64,000 nucleotides of DNA, from positions 1-64,000 of the forward strand of contig NZ_LYXZ01000053.1 of NCBI RefSeq assembly GCF_001676615.1. Reading direction: 5' to 3'. The notes under the pieces are model-generated. The model ran no database searches and was not told the origin of the DNA. It saw nothing but the letters and a program-made list of their open reading frames with translations. This stretch comes from Labrys sp. WJW (GTDB taxonomy: Bacteria; Pseudomonadota; Alphaproteobacteria; Rhizobiales; Labraceae). Shown one piece after another: positions 18,722 through 28,157 of the stretch (position 1 is its first letter; every line of letters begins with the position of its first letter). The position numbers and the translations under genes are program-made.

Positions 18722-19627
18722 ATGTCCATCGCCAGCCGCCGCCGTATCGAACTTTCCCTGCTCCTCGGCCCCGTCAGTGCCTTTCTCGCGCTCTTCTTCC
18801 TGGTGCCGCTTGCCATCATGATGGTCACCAGCTTCCTGGCGCCGGGCCTCTATGGCGGGGTAGAATGGACGTTCTATCCGCATAATTTCGGGCGCATCCT
18901 CGGCTTTGCCGATCCGGCCTTCGAGGAATTCGACCCGATCTACATCGCGATCTTCCTGCGTTCCCTGAAGATCGCCGCCTTCACGGTGCTGACCTCGCTG
19001 GTGGTGTGCTACCCGGCCGCCTTCTGCATCGCCGGCCTGCCGGCACGCTGGAAGAATTTCTGCCTCTTCCTGATCACCCTGCCCTTCTTCACCAGCTTGA
19101 TCGTGCGCCTGTTCGTCTGGGTGCTGATCCTGCGCCAGACGGGCCTGGTCAATGAGGCACTGCTGTCGAGCGGCCTGATCGCCCGGCCGCTCGATCTCAT
19201 CTACACCGACGGCGCCATCATCCTGGGCATGGTCTATGTCTACATCCCCTTCATGTTCATGCCGGTCTATGCCAGCGTGGAGAAGCTCGACTGGACGCTG
19301 GTGCGCGCCTCGCTCGATCTCGGCGCCGGGCCGGTCCGTACCTTCTTGCGCATTATCCTGCCCCTGACCGCGCCCGGCATCGCCGGCGGCGCCGTCATCG
19401 TCTTCATCCCGGCGCTCGGCAATTTCGTGGTGCCGGCCATTCTCGGCGGCGCCAAGGTGATGATGCTCGGCAACCTGATCGAGCAGCAGTTCCTGTCGGC
19501 CCGCAACTGGCCCTTCGGCTCGGCGCTGGCCATGATGGTGATGAGCGTGATGCTCGTGCTGCTGATGGTCTATGTCTTCGCCTCCAGCCGGCGCGGCGCC
19601 GCAGCGGTTCAGGGAGGCAAGGCATGA
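18722..19627 (+). CDS. ABC transporter permease, PotB type
   Basis: Inner-membrane subunit of 301 residues with about six hydrophobic segments, starting VSAFLALFFLVPLAIMMVTS. The EAA loop is around RASLDLGAGPVRTFLRIILP. It starts one base after the ATPase stop and overlaps the next permease start by four bases (atga), so the genes are translationally coupled. Confidence 0.9.
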   Translation: MSIASRRRIELSLLLGPVSAFLALFFLVPLAIMMVTSFLAPGLYGGVEWTFYPHNFGRILGFADPAFEEFDPIYIAIFLRSLKIAAFTVLTSLVVCYPAAFCIAGLPARWKNFCLFLITLPFFTSLIVRLFVWVLILRQTGLVNEALLSSGLIARPLDLIYTDGAIILGMVYVYIPFMFMPVYASVEKLDWTLVRASLDLGAGPVRTFLRIILPLTAPGIAGGAVIVFIPALGNFVVPAILGGAKVMMLGNLIEQQFLSARNWPFGSALAMMVMSVMLVLLMVYVFASSRRGAAAVQGGKA

Positions 19628-20454
19628 AAGCCGTCCGCTTCCTCGCTCGCGGCGGCCTCGTCGCCTATACCGCGCTATTCTTCGCCTTCATCTATGTGCC
19701 GCTCGCGGTGATCGCGGTCTATTCGTTCAATGCCAATCCGGTGAACATGATGACCTGGAGCGGCTTCACCACCGAATGGTACGCCCAGGTTCTCGGTTTC
19801 AAGACGGCGATCTCGGAGAGCGCACTCTATATCGAATCGACCGACCAGTTGCTGCGCGCCGTCCGGAACAGCCTCGTCATCGCCGGGGCAACCACGGCGA
19901 TCGCCACCATCTTCGGCACGGCGCTTGCCGTCGCCCTGCATCGCTACGCCTTCTTCGGCGCCCGTTTCTACCGGGCCTCGCTGTTCATGCCCATGCTGAT
20001 GCCCGACATCGTGCTCGGCATCGCCTTGCTGATCTTCTTCGTCAACGCCGGCATCGAACTCGGCTTGAAGACGATCATCATCGGCCAGTGCACCTTCCTG
20101 ATCTCCTACGTGTTCATCGTGGTCTCGGCCCGCCTTGCCGGCATGGATCGCACGCTCGAACATGCCTCGGCCGATCTGGGGGCCCATGAATGGACGACCT
20201 TCCGCAAGGTGGTGTTTCCCCAGCTCCTGCCGGGCATCGTCGGGGGAGCGCTGCTCGCCTTCATCATCTCGATGGACGATCTCGTCATCACCTATTTCAT
20301 CGCTGGCGTGGATGTGACGACCCTGCCGATGTTCATCTTCTCCATGCTTCGCCGCGGCATCAAACCGGAGATCAACGCGATCGCCGTGATGATGCTCGCC
20401 TTCTCCTTCGTGGTCGCCTCGCTCGGCCTCTACCTTCGCTCCCGCCAGAATTGA
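19624..20454 (+). CDS. ABC transporter permease, PotC type
   Basis: 276 residues, second membrane subunit. Hydrophobic segments include LVAYTALFFAFIYVPLAVI and ADLGAHEWTTFRKVVFPQLL is the EAA loop. ISMDDLVITYFIAGVDVTTL is the typical PotC segment. Five bases separate it from the aminopeptidase gene, so transport and peptide cleavage are very likely co-expressed. Confidence 0.9.
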   Translation: MKAVRFLARGGLVAYTALFFAFIYVPLAVIAVYSFNANPVNMMTWSGFTTEWYAQVLGFKTAISESALYIESTDQLLRAVRNSLVIAGATTAIATIFGTALAVALHRYAFFGARFYRASLFMPMLMPDIVLGIALLIFFVNAGIELGLKTIIIGQCTFLISYVFIVVSARLAGMDRTLEHASADLGAHEWTTFRKVVFPQLLPGIVGGALLAFIISMDDLVITYFIAGVDVTTLPMFIFSMLRRGIKPEINAIAVMMLAFSFVVASLGLYLRSRQN

Positions 20455-20459
20455 CCAGC

Positions 20460-21590
20460 ATGACACAAGCCAATCCTCCCGGGCGCAAGCCCCGCGCCCG
20501 CGACCTCGGCCTGCCTTTTTCAGGCAGGACGGGACCGCACAATGCCATCACCGACGTCGAAGGCGTTGCCGTCGGCTTCACCACCATTCTCGAGAACGAA
20601 CCCCGCCCCGGCCGCAAGCGCCCGCTGCGCACCGGCGTCACCGCCATCCTGCCGCATGCCGCCTCGCCCACGCCGGTGCCTGTCTATGCCGGCGTGCACC
20701 GCTTCAACGGCAATGGCGAGATGACCGGCACCCACTGGATCGAGGATGGCGGCAGCTTCATCGGGCCGGTGGTCATCACCAACACCCACGGCATCGGCAT
20801 GGCGCATCACGCCACGGTGAAATGGATGCTGGAGCGCTACGCCTCCACCTATGACAGCGATGATTTCCTCTGGATCATGCCCGTAATCGCCGAGACCTAT
20901 GACGGCGTGCTCAACGACATCAACGCCCTGGCCCTCTCGGAAGCCGATGTGCGCGCCGCCCTCGATACCGCCACCGGCGGCCCCGTGCGCGAGGGCAATT
21001 GCGGCGGCGGCGCTGGCATGATTACCTATGGCTTCAAGGGCGGCACCGGCACGGCCTCACGCATCGTCGAGCTCGACGGTGCATCCTACACCGTCGGTAC
21101 GCTGGTGCAGGCCAACCATGGCCAGCGCGACTGGCTGACCATCCGCGGCGTGCCGGTGGGCGAGCATCTCAGGGACGGCACCCCGCAGAGCCAGATGCAG
21201 GAGCGCGGCTCGATCATCGTCGTCATCGCCACCGACCTGCCGCTTGCCCCCCACCAGCTGCAGCGCCTGGCGCGCCGTGCCGCCATCGGTATCGGCCGCA
21301 ACGGCACGCCCGGCGGCAACAATTCCGGTGATATCTTCCTGGCCTTCTCCACCGCCAATGCCAGGCCGATGCTGCACCGTGCCCCGCCGCGCTTCGCCAT
21401 CGAAATCCTCAACGACGAGCGGCTCGATCCGGCCTATCTCGCCGTGGTCGACAGCGTCGAGGAGGCCGTGGTCAACGCCATGCTCGCCGCCGAGGACGCC
21501 GGCGGCACGCCTCATGACCGTTTCCTGATCAAGGCCCTGCCGCACGAGCCGCTACTGGAGGTGATGCGGCGCTACGGCCGCGTGGCGTGA
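20460..21590 (+). CDS. dmpA: P1/S58-family self-processing aminopeptidase (DmpA type)
   Basis: 376 residues, Ntn-hydrolase-like aminopeptidase/amidase related to Ochrobactrum DmpA. The precursor is expected to cut itself before Ser251, in the segment MQERG/SIIVVIATDLPL, giving alpha (250 residues) and beta (126 residues) chains, close to the known Gly249-Ser250 cut in DmpA. The oxyanion Asn is in LVQANHG, and GTPGGNNSGDIFLAFSTAN is the conserved beta-chain block. The start at 20460 lies just after the permease stop; a longer open frame is a shadow. Its place behind a PotABC-type importer suggests hydrolysis of an imported peptide or amide. Confidence 0.9.
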   Translation: MTQANPPGRKPRARDLGLPFSGRTGPHNAITDVEGVAVGFTTILENEPRPGRKRPLRTGVTAILPHAASPTPVPVYAGVHRFNGNGEMTGTHWIEDGGSFIGPVVITNTHGIGMAHHATVKWMLERYASTYDSDDFLWIMPVIAETYDGVLNDINALALSEADVRAALDTATGGPVREGNCGGGAGMITYGFKGGTGTASRIVELDGASYTVGTLVQANHGQRDWLTIRGVPVGEHLRDGTPQSQMQERGSIIVVIATDLPLAPHQLQRLARRAAIGIGRNGTPGGNNSGDIFLAFSTANARPMLHRAPPRFAIEILNDERLDPAYLAVVDSVEEAVVNAMLAAEDAGGTPHDRFLIKALPHEPLLEVMRRYGRVA

Positions 21591-21614
21591 GGGAGCCCCG
21601 CGCAAACTAACATT

Positions 21615-21726
21615 GTCATCCCCGGCGAGGCCGCAGGCCGAGGGAAGGGGATCCAGGGGCTACCAACCTGCCCCCTATCGGCCCCTGGATCCCCTTCCCG
21701 CCACCTTCGGCGGCGCCGGCGATGAC
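21615..21726. repeat. Long palindromic 'ggatccccttccc' intergenic repeat
   Basis: gtcatccccggcg... (from 21615) mirrors ...cgccggcgatgac (to 21726). The inner 19 bases gggaaggggatccaggggc (21642-21660) match gcccctggatccccttccc (21681-21699) perfectly. It lies between the convergent dmpA and enolase-superfamily genes and could fold into a long hairpin acting as a bidirectional terminator. Confidence 0.7.
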
Positions 21727-21761
21727 GTCAGTTGCTTATGAATGGTCGCCAGGGAGGCTCC

Positions 21762-22943
21762 TCAGCGCAGAGGCAGTCGCTTGTAGCGGCCCGGTTCTTC
21801 CGGGTCGTGATGCTGGCTGTAGGGCCCTTCCTCCAGGAATAGCCTGTGGCAAAAGGCAAGCTTGTCCTTCGACAGGGTGACGCCGAGGCCGGGTCCCTCC
21901 GGCACGGCGACGAGATTGTCGACGGGCGCGAAGACGCCCTCCTCCACCACGTCATAGGGCTGCATGCGGAAGAGCGACTGGCTGGGCTCGCGCAGATGCG
22001 AGAAGGCGGCGCTCAGATGCAGATAGACGGCACTGCCGATGCCGGTATTGGCGCTGTAGCACCAGAAATCGATGCCCATCGCCTCGCAGGCGCCGATGAA
22101 GCGCACCGTGCGGCCGATGCCGCCATGCACGTTGACGTCGGTGACGATGGCATCGGGCACGCCGAGCGCCACGGCCTTCTGGATATCGACATTGTGCCCG
22201 GAGAACGGAATGGCGGTGTGCCGGCGCAGCGCCGCCATCTCCTCGAAGGTGGCGCAGGGCTCTTCCCAGTTGCGGATGTCGAGCTCCTCGATACGGCTGG
22301 CGATGCGCTTGGCCTCGGTCACCGAATAGGCCATGTTGGAATCGATGCGGATGATCGCATCGGGCCCCAATTGCCGGCGCATCAGCCTGAGCGCCTCGAT
22401 GCTCGGCTCGGGATCCCTAGTGCAGAGCTTGCCCTCGAAGACGGTGGTGCCGAACCGTTCCTTCAGGCCGACGCAATAGTCCGCCACGGCTTCCGGCGTG
22501 AGTTCCCCGCCCTTGCCGTTCCTGGCCTGGCGGAAGCCGAAATAATCGGCGAAGGCGATCTTCTTGCGCACGGCCCCACCGAGCAGGTCGTAGAGCGGGC
22601 GTCCCGTCGCCTTGCCCTTGATGTCCCACAGCGCCGTCTCGATGGCGGCGAAGGCCCGGATGGTGGCAAAGTCGACATTGGAGGTCACGCCGCGCCAGCT
22701 CGGCAGGCAGACGAGTTCGGCGCCGGCGATGTCATGGGCATCGCGCCCGATCAGGCCGGGCGCCAGGCGGTCGACGATGGCGCAGGCGTGCCAGGATGCC
22801 GCCTCCCCCAGCCCGATGATGCCCTCGTCCGTCTCCACCTCGACCACGCAGCGCGAGGAGCCCGGCAGCCAGCCGAAGGACCACCAGTATGGCGCCTCGA
22901 TCGGCAGGTTGATCGGCGTGGCGCGGATGGCGGTGATCTTCAT
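21762..22943 (-). CDS. Enolase-superfamily (mandelate racemase/muconate lactonizing) enzyme, glucarate-dehydratase-like
   Basis: 393 residues. The N-terminal capping domain starts MKITAIRATPINLPIEAPYW. The barrel carries the general base Lys in FEGKL, metal ligands in IRIDSNMAYS, NWEEPC and VTDVNVHGG, and a late FWCYSANTGIG segment. DNLVAVPEGPGLGVTLSKD resembles the C-terminus of glucarate-type dehydratases. The start is MKITAI at 22943; the longer frame is non-conserved. It converges on dmpA, so it may act on the same catabolic substrate or independently. The substrate cannot be read from sequence. Confidence 0.82.
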   Translation of the reverse strand: MKITAIRATPINLPIEAPYWWSFGWLPGSSRCVVEVETDEGIIGLGEAASWHACAIVDRLAPGLIGRDAHDIAGAELVCLPSWRGVTSNVDFATIRAFAAIETALWDIKGKATGRPLYDLLGGAVRKKIAFADYFGFRQARNGKGGELTPEAVADYCVGLKERFGTTVFEGKLCTRDPEPSIEALRLMRRQLGPDAIIRIDSNMAYSVTEAKRIASRIEELDIRNWEEPCATFEEMAALRRHTAIPFSGHNVDIQKAVALGVPDAIVTDVNVHGGIGRTVRFIGACEAMGIDFWCYSANTGIGSAVYLHLSAAFSHLREPSQSLFRMQPYDVVEEGVFAPVDNLVAVPEGPGLGVTLSKDKLAFCHRLFLEEGPYSQHHDPEEPGRYKRLPLR

Positions 22944-23011
22944 GGGATGGGGGATCCTGGCGGTAGCGAAGAAGAAGCAGTGGCTCGGATGGGAGTGATT
23001 GGCAAGATCTT

Positions 23012-23088
23012 GGAGCGCGGACATCCTGTCCGCTCTTGGAGACCCCACGCGGATGGGAGGAAAAGGGCGGACAGGATATCCGCGCTCC
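23012..23088. repeat. ~80-bp hairpin repeat (family B), variant copy
   Basis: ggagcgcggacatcctgtcc... (23012-23033) pairs with gcggacaggatatccgcg... (23067-23088) over 22 bases with one mismatch. It shares the gcggac..gtccgc core with 15402-15480 and 43010-43092 but has different outer bases. It begins 68 bases upstream of the enolase-superfamily start and ends beside the permease stop. Confidence 0.65.
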
Positions 23089-23096
23089 TTAAAGCC

Positions 23097-24209
23097 TCAC
23101 TCCAGCCGGCGACGGAACAGCCAGCTCGCTGTGCCCAGCGAAACGGCCGCGATGACCGCCATTGGCCAGGTATTGGCGAGCACGGCGTCGAAAGGCAGGT
23201 CGCGCAGGAACACGCCCTTCACGATCACCAGGAAATAGCGCAGCGGGTTGATCACCGTCACCGGCTGCAGCCAGGCCGGCATGTTCTCGATCGGCGTGGC
23301 GAAGCCGGAGAGCAGCATGGCCGGCACCAGGAAGAGAAAGGCCCCGAGAATGGCCTGCTGCTGGGTGGTCGACAGGGCCGAGATGAACAGGCCGATGCCC
23401 GCCACCGCCAGGAGATAGAAGACGGCGCTGCCATAGAGCAGCAACAGCGAGCCCCGTAGCGGCACCCCGAAGATCAGCACGGCAGCCACAATGTAGACGG
23501 TAAGATGGAAGGTGCCGATCAGCATGGGTGGCAGCACCTTGCCCAACAGGATTTCATGCGTGCGCAGGGGCGAGACCATCAGCTGGTCGAAGGTGCCGAG
23601 CTCCCGCTCGCGCGCGATCGACAAGGCCGTGACGATCAGCCCGATCAGCAGCGCGATGGCGGCCACCAGGTTGGGCACCATGAACCATTGGAAGATCAGG
23701 TTCGAATTGAACCAGTTGCGCGCGACCACGTCGATGGCCCGCCCGCCGGCTGCCTTGCCAAGGGCGGTATCGGCAGCGAGGCCGGCGGCGATCTGGTTGA
23801 GATAGCCCGCCACGATCTGGGAGGCATTGGACTTGCGGCCGTCGAGCACGAGCCCGAGCTCGGCCGGCCGGCGCGCCTCGATGTCGCGCGAGAAGGCGGG
23901 GCCGATCTCGATGGCGGCAATCACCTCCTGCCCGTCGATGGCGGTGCGCAGTTCGGCTGGGTCCTGCGTCCGTCGGACGGAGCGGAAGGTGGGCGAGCCC
24001 TCGACGCGCCGGATCAGCTCCTGGCTCCAGGCGCCGTTGTCGCGGTTGAGCACGAGAATGTCGACATTCTTCACCTCCAGCGTAGCGGCGAAGGAAAACA
24101 CCAGGAGCTGGAGGATGGGCGGCACCACCAGGATGATGCGGCTCTTGGGATCGCGCAGGATGCCCAGCAACTCCTTGATGATCAGGGCCCTGAGGCGCGC
24201 CAGTCCCAT
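23097..24209 (-). CDS. ybhR: ABC-2 type efflux permease, YbhR-like
   Basis: 370 residues. One N-terminal membrane segment (IILVVPPILQLLVFSFAATL) precedes a ~140-residue extracytoplasmic region. Five or six further helices contain the ABC-2 signature around RERELGTFDQLMVSPLRTHE. It ends with hydrophobic MAVIAAVSLGTASWLFRRR. Last gene of the cecR-ybhG-ybhF-ybhS-ybhR-type operon, one base after the previous permease gene. Confidence 0.88.
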   Translation of the reverse strand: MGLARLRALIIKELLGILRDPKSRIILVVPPILQLLVFSFAATLEVKNVDILVLNRDNGAWSQELIRRVEGSPTFRSVRRTQDPAELRTAIDGQEVIAAIEIGPAFSRDIEARRPAELGLVLDGRKSNASQIVAGYLNQIAAGLAADTALGKAAGGRAIDVVARNWFNSNLIFQWFMVPNLVAAIALLIGLIVTALSIARERELGTFDQLMVSPLRTHEILLGKVLPPMLIGTFHLTVYIVAAVLIFGVPLRGSLLLLYGSAVFYLLAVAGIGLFISALSTTQQQAILGAFLFLVPAMLLSGFATPIENMPAWLQPVTVINPLRYFLVIVKGVFLRDLPFDAVLANTWPMAVIAAVSLGTASWLFRRRLE

Positions 24210-24210
24210 C

Positions 24211-25395
24211 TCAGCCGATCCTCTTGCGGGTGCTGCGGGCCGCAGCCAGGAAGAAGACGAAGCCGATGAACAGCATCACCGCGATGGCCTGGAGGAACAT
24301 CGGCCAGATGTCGCCGGCCAGGAACACCGACTGCAGGCTGGGGATCAAATAGCGCACGGGCAGGATCAAGGTGAGCCACTGGATCACCTGGGGCATCGAA
24401 TTGATCTCGAACAGGAAGCCGGAGAGCAGGAAGGCGGGCAGGAAGGCCGAAATCAGGGCGAGCTGCGAGGCCAGGAACTGGTTCTTGGTGGCGGCCGAGA
24501 TCAGGAGCCCTTGTCCAAGCGCCGGGATCAGGAAGCTCGCCGACAGGGCATAGAGCGCCAGCACAGAGCCCCGGAACGGCACGCCGAAAAGCAGGACCGC
24601 CACCAGCACGCACAGGGTCATCGAAGCCAGGCCGAGCAGGAAATAGGGTATGAGCTTGCCGGCCAGCAGTTCGGCGGCGCTGACGGGCGTCGCCATCATC
24701 GCCTCCATGGTGCCGCGTTCCCATTCGCGGGCCACCACCAGCGAGGTCAACAACGTGCCGATCAGCGCCATGACGATGGCGATGGAGCCGGGAACCAGGA
24801 AGTTGCGACTGGTCAGCTCCGGGTTGAACCAGAAGCGTTGCTCCACCTCGATCGCCGGCTGGCCGAGACCGCGCTCGCCACCCCGGATCGCCGCCCAGCT
24901 GGCGACGACCCCGCGGGCATAGTTCTGCACGAAATTCGCATTGTTCGGGTCCGAGCCATCGACCAGGACCTGGATCGCCGGCCCGGCGGCGGAGGCGAAA
25001 TCGGCGGCGAAGGTTGAGGGAATGACGACGATACCCTTGATCCGACCGAGGATCAGTGCCTCCTCGAAGTCGCGCCGGTCATGCCCCTGCTCGACCTCGA
25101 AATAACCCGAGGCCTGGAAACTCGCGGCAATGTCGCGGGTGAGCGGCGAAGGATCCTCGACGACCAGCCCCACCCGGGTGCGGGTGGCATCGAGCGACAC
25201 GCCATAGCCGAAGATGAAAAGCAGGATCAGCGGCAGCACGAAGGCGATCAGGATGGAGCTGGGATCGCGGACGATCTGATAGCTTTCCTTGCGGACCAGG
25301 GCTGAAAAGCGCCGCAGCCTGGCGGAGCGGTCCGCTGCGACGGGCGACGACGCGGTTTGCCCGGCAACGGAGGATACCGGTTTGTGGTCGCTCAT
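24211..25395 (-). CDS. ybhS: ABC-2 type efflux permease, YbhS-like
   Basis: 394 residues with the same architecture as its neighbour: FVLPLILLFIFGYGVSL, a large periplasmic loop, REWERGTMEAMMATPVSAAE as the ABC-2 block, then several helices ending in MLFIGFVFFLAAARSTRKR. The start at 25395 overlaps the ATPase stop by four bases. The two permeases are expected to form the heterodimeric channel. Confidence 0.88.
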   Translation of the reverse strand: MSDHKPVSSVAGQTASSPVAADRSARLRRFSALVRKESYQIVRDPSSILIAFVLPLILLFIFGYGVSLDATRTRVGLVVEDPSPLTRDIAASFQASGYFEVEQGHDRRDFEEALILGRIKGIVVIPSTFAADFASAAGPAIQVLVDGSDPNNANFVQNYARGVVASWAAIRGGERGLGQPAIEVEQRFWFNPELTSRNFLVPGSIAIVMALIGTLLTSLVVAREWERGTMEAMMATPVSAAELLAGKLIPYFLLGLASMTLCVLVAVLLFGVPFRGSVLALYALSASFLIPALGQGLLISAATKNQFLASQLALISAFLPAFLLSGFLFEINSMPQVIQWLTLILPVRYLIPSLQSVFLAGDIWPMFLQAIAVMLFIGFVFFLAAARSTRKRIG

Positions 25396-27119
25396 GCCGC
25401 CTTGGCCTCCGAACCCTGAACCAGCGCGACGAAGGCATCTTCCATGGTCGGATCGGGATTGGCGGCATCGGCCACCCGCGCTTTGAGTTCATCGGGCGAG
25501 CCCAGCGCGATGGAGCGCCCGCGATAGATAAGCGAGATGCGGTCGCAATATTCGGCCTCGTCCATGAAATGGGTGGTGACCAGCACGGTCACGCCCTTTT
25601 CGACCAGCGCGTTGATATGGGTCCAGAATTCGCGCCGCGTGATCGGATCGACCCCCGAGGTGGGCTCGTCGAGGAAGAGCGCCTTGGGTTCATGCATGAC
25701 GGCGCAGGCCAGCGCCAGGCGCTGCTTGAGGCCGAGCGGCAGATCCTTGGCGGACATGCCCCTTCGTGGGCCGAAATCGAAGATCTCGGTCATCAGCTCG
25801 ATGCGCTGGCGCTTGCGCGCGCCGGTCAGGCCGTAGACGCCGGCAAAGAAGGCGAGGTTCTGCGCCACGCTGAGATCGCCATAGAGCGAGAATTTCTGGG
25901 CCATGTAGCCCAGGCGGTTGCGCGCCTCGGCCGAGTCCCGCCTGAGGTCGAAGCCGGCGACCCGCCCCTCGCCGCCGGTGGGCTTGAGCAAGCCGCACAG
26001 CATCTTGAAGGTGGTGGACTTGCCGGCGCCGTTCGGCCCCAAGAGCCCGAAGATCTGCCCGCGCGGGATCTCGAAGGAAATATCCTGCGCCGCGGCGAAA
26101 TCGCCGAAATGCTTGGTCAGGCCGCGCGCCTCGATCACGGGCCTGCCCTCCTCGACGGGCAGTGCCTGGGTCGCCTCGGCCAGCCGCGAGCGCCCGCCGG
26201 GGCCGCCACCGAGCAGATCGACGAAGGCATCCTCGAAGCGCGGCTGGATCGGTTGGGGCTTTGCACGGGCGCCCGCGGCGCGCGCCGCCTCCTCGGCGAG
26301 CCCTGCCCCCTCCCCGGTCACCAGCCGGATAGCCTGGCCCTGAATGACACCGTCGACGATCCCCGGCACGGCAAGCGCCCGCGACAGGGCCGGACGGCGG
26401 CGGCCCTCGATATCGCCGAGCCGGAACACCCGGCCTTCGACCTTGCCGGTGAGTTCGGAAGGCACGCCGGCAAACAGCAGCTTGCCCCGGTTCAGCAACA
26501 AGACACGGTCGCAGGCCTGGGCCTCGTCGAGATAGGCGGTGGACCAGACCACGCCGATGCCCTCGCGGGTGAGGTCCTCCACCATCTTCCACAGATCGCG
26601 CCGCGAGATCGGATCGACGCCGACGCCCGGCTCATCCAGCAGCAGCAGGCGCGGCTTCTTGAGAAGCGCACAGGCCAGGCCCAGCTTCTGCTTCATGCCG
26701 CCGGACAGCCGCCCTGCCAGGCGGGTGGTAAAGGCGGCCAGATCGGTGAAGGTGAGAAGTTCGTCGAAGATGGCGGCGCGTTCGCTTTTCGGCAGCCCGC
26801 GCAGATCGGCGTAGAGATCGAGGTTTTCCTGAACCGAAAGGTCCTCGTAGAGGCCGAAGCGCTGGGGCATGTAGCCGATCGCAGCCTGGATCGAAGCCGC
26901 GTCGCGGGCGGTGTCGAAGCCGAGCACCGTCAGGCTGCCTTCATCGGGCAGCATCAGGCCGGTCATCAGGCGGATCAGCGTGGTCTTGCCCGCGCCGTCG
27001 GGGCCGACCAGCCCGGTGATCTCACCCGGCCGGATCGAGGCCTCGATGCCGTCGAGAGCCTGGATCGCCTCGCCGAAATGCTTGCTGACACCGGAAATCT
27101 GGACGACCGCATCGGTCAT
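25392..27119 (-). CDS. ybhF: Tandem ABC ATPase of drug/ion efflux system, YbhF-like
   Basis: 575 residues with two complete ATPase domains. Domain 1: GPDGAGKTT, LSGGMKQKLGLACALLKKP, LLLLDEPGVGVDP. Domain 2: GPNGAGKST, then LKQRLALACAVMHEPKALFL and DEPTSGVDP. Domain 2 has LPLGLKQRLA instead of the usual LSGGxxQR signature, a substitution that is common in this subfamily. A linker of about 70 residues joins them. Thirteen bases follow the HlyD-type gene. Energises export through the two ABC-2 permeases. Confidence 0.9.
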   Translation of the reverse strand: MTDAVVQISGVSKHFGEAIQALDGIEASIRPGEITGLVGPDGAGKTTLIRLMTGLMLPDEGSLTVLGFDTARDAASIQAAIGYMPQRFGLYEDLSVQENLDLYADLRGLPKSERAAIFDELLTFTDLAAFTTRLAGRLSGGMKQKLGLACALLKKPRLLLLDEPGVGVDPISRRDLWKMVEDLTREGIGVVWSTAYLDEAQACDRVLLLNRGKLLFAGVPSELTGKVEGRVFRLGDIEGRRRPALSRALAVPGIVDGVIQGQAIRLVTGEGAGLAEEAARAAGARAKPQPIQPRFEDAFVDLLGGGPGGRSRLAEATQALPVEEGRPVIEARGLTKHFGDFAAAQDISFEIPRGQIFGLLGPNGAGKSTTFKMLCGLLKPTGGEGRVAGFDLRRDSAEARNRLGYMAQKFSLYGDLSVAQNLAFFAGVYGLTGARKRQRIELMTEIFDFGPRRGMSAKDLPLGLKQRLALACAVMHEPKALFLDEPTSGVDPITRREFWTHINALVEKGVTVLVTTHFMDEAEYCDRISLIYRGRSIALGSPDELKARVADAANPDPTMEDAFVALVQGSEAKAA

Positions 27120-27131
27120 GCGCGTTGCCTT

Positions 27132-28157
27132 TCAGGGCTTGCCGCCATCCACCGCCGCTCCATCGGACAGGCGTACCGTCACCGGCATGCCCTGCAGGAG
27201 CGCGCTGTCGGGCTCGTCGACCACGATGCGCAGGCGATAGACCAGATCGGTGCGCAGTTCCGGCGTCTCCACCGTCTTCGGCGTGAACTCGGCCACCGGC
27301 GAGATGAAGCCGACGCGGCCCTTGTAGCGCTTGGCCGGATCGGTATCCGAGCGCACCTCCACCATTGTGCCGGTATGGACACGTCCAAGATCGGTTTCAG
27401 CGATGAAGGCCCGGACCCAGACCGGCTTGGTGAGCGACAGCACGAAAGCGATGTCGTTGGGGGCAAGGATCGCGCCCTTCTCGTGGACGCGCGAAAGGAT
27501 GACACCATCGGCCGGAGCGACCAGGGTGGCATCGCCAACGGTCGTCCGGGCCGAAGCGAGATTGGCCTCGGCCGCCTCCAGGCTGGCCTTGGCGGCGGCG
27601 ATGTCCTCCGAGCGCGTGCCCTGCTCCAGCAGGGTCAAGGCTTCCCTGGCCGCGTTGACCCGGGCCCGCGCCGCGTCGCGGGCGGCGACCGCCTGGTCGA
27701 GCCCGCCCTGGGAGACGGTGCCGCTCGGCCGAAGCTGGAAGGAGCGGGTGTAGCTCTGTTCGGCATTGATGAGATCGGCCTGGCGTTCGGCGAGGACGGC
27801 CTTGGCCTGAGCGATCTCGGCGGCGCGCGGCCCGGCCTCGAGCTTGGCGAGCGTGGCGCGCTGGCTGGCTGCCTGGGCCTGCGCCACCTCGACCAGGTCC
27901 TGATACGGCCTGACATCCAGCCGGGCGAGCGTATCGCCGGCCTTCACGCTGTCGCCCTCGTCCACCAGCGTCTCGGCGAGCCTGCCGCTGACACGAAAAC
28001 CGAGCTGCACCTGCCGGATGTCGACATTGCCATAGAGCACCAATTCCTTCCCAGCACGCTCGACCCAGCCCATGCGCTGGGGTAGATCGAACCACCAGCC
28101 GACGAAGCCGGCACCGGCAATTGCGAGCAAGACGGCGGGAATGGCGGCCTTCTTCAT
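27132..28157 (-). CDS. ybhG: HlyD/RND-type periplasmic adaptor, YbhG-like
   Basis: 341 residues. An N-terminal signal-anchor ([19 protein letters not shown]) is followed by [20 protein letters not shown] and a biotinyl-lipoyl half-motif. A long alpha-hairpin is rich in Ala/Glu/Gln ([18 protein letters not shown] and onward). [18 protein letters not shown] closes the lipoyl domain. It bridges the inner-membrane exporter to an outer-membrane channel, which is not encoded nearby. GGAGG precedes the ATG at 28157, which overlaps the TetR stop by four bases. Confidence 0.9.
   Translation of the reverse strand: MKKAAIPAVLLAIAGAGFVGWWFDLPQRMGWVERAGKELVLYGNVDIRQVQLGFRVSGRLAETLVDEGDSVKAGDTLARLDVRPYQDLVEVAQAQAASQRATLAKLEAGPRAAEIAQAKAVLAERQADLINAEQSYTRSFQLRPSGTVSQGGLDQAVAARDAARARVNAAREALTLLEQGTRSEDIAAAKASLEAAEANLASARTTVGDATLVAPADGVILSRVHEKGAILAPNDIAFVLSLTKPVWVRAFIAETDLGRVHTGTMVEVRSDTDPAKRYKGRVGFISPVAEFTPKTVETPELRTDLVYRLRIVVDEPDSALLQGMPVTVRLSDGAAVDGGKP

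Noticed and set aside
20460-21590. Suspicion that DmpA cuts at the unusual Asn-Ser of GGNNSGD
   Set aside because: The Ser after RG in MQERGSIIVV is at residue 251, matching the known Gly249-Ser250 processing site, so the cut is conserved and GNNSGD is a separate conserved block.
25569-28085. An 838-residue frame antisense to the efflux ATPase and adaptor
   Set aside because: Shadow of two convincingly assigned genes; Gly/Arg/His/Glu-rich sequence with no motifs.
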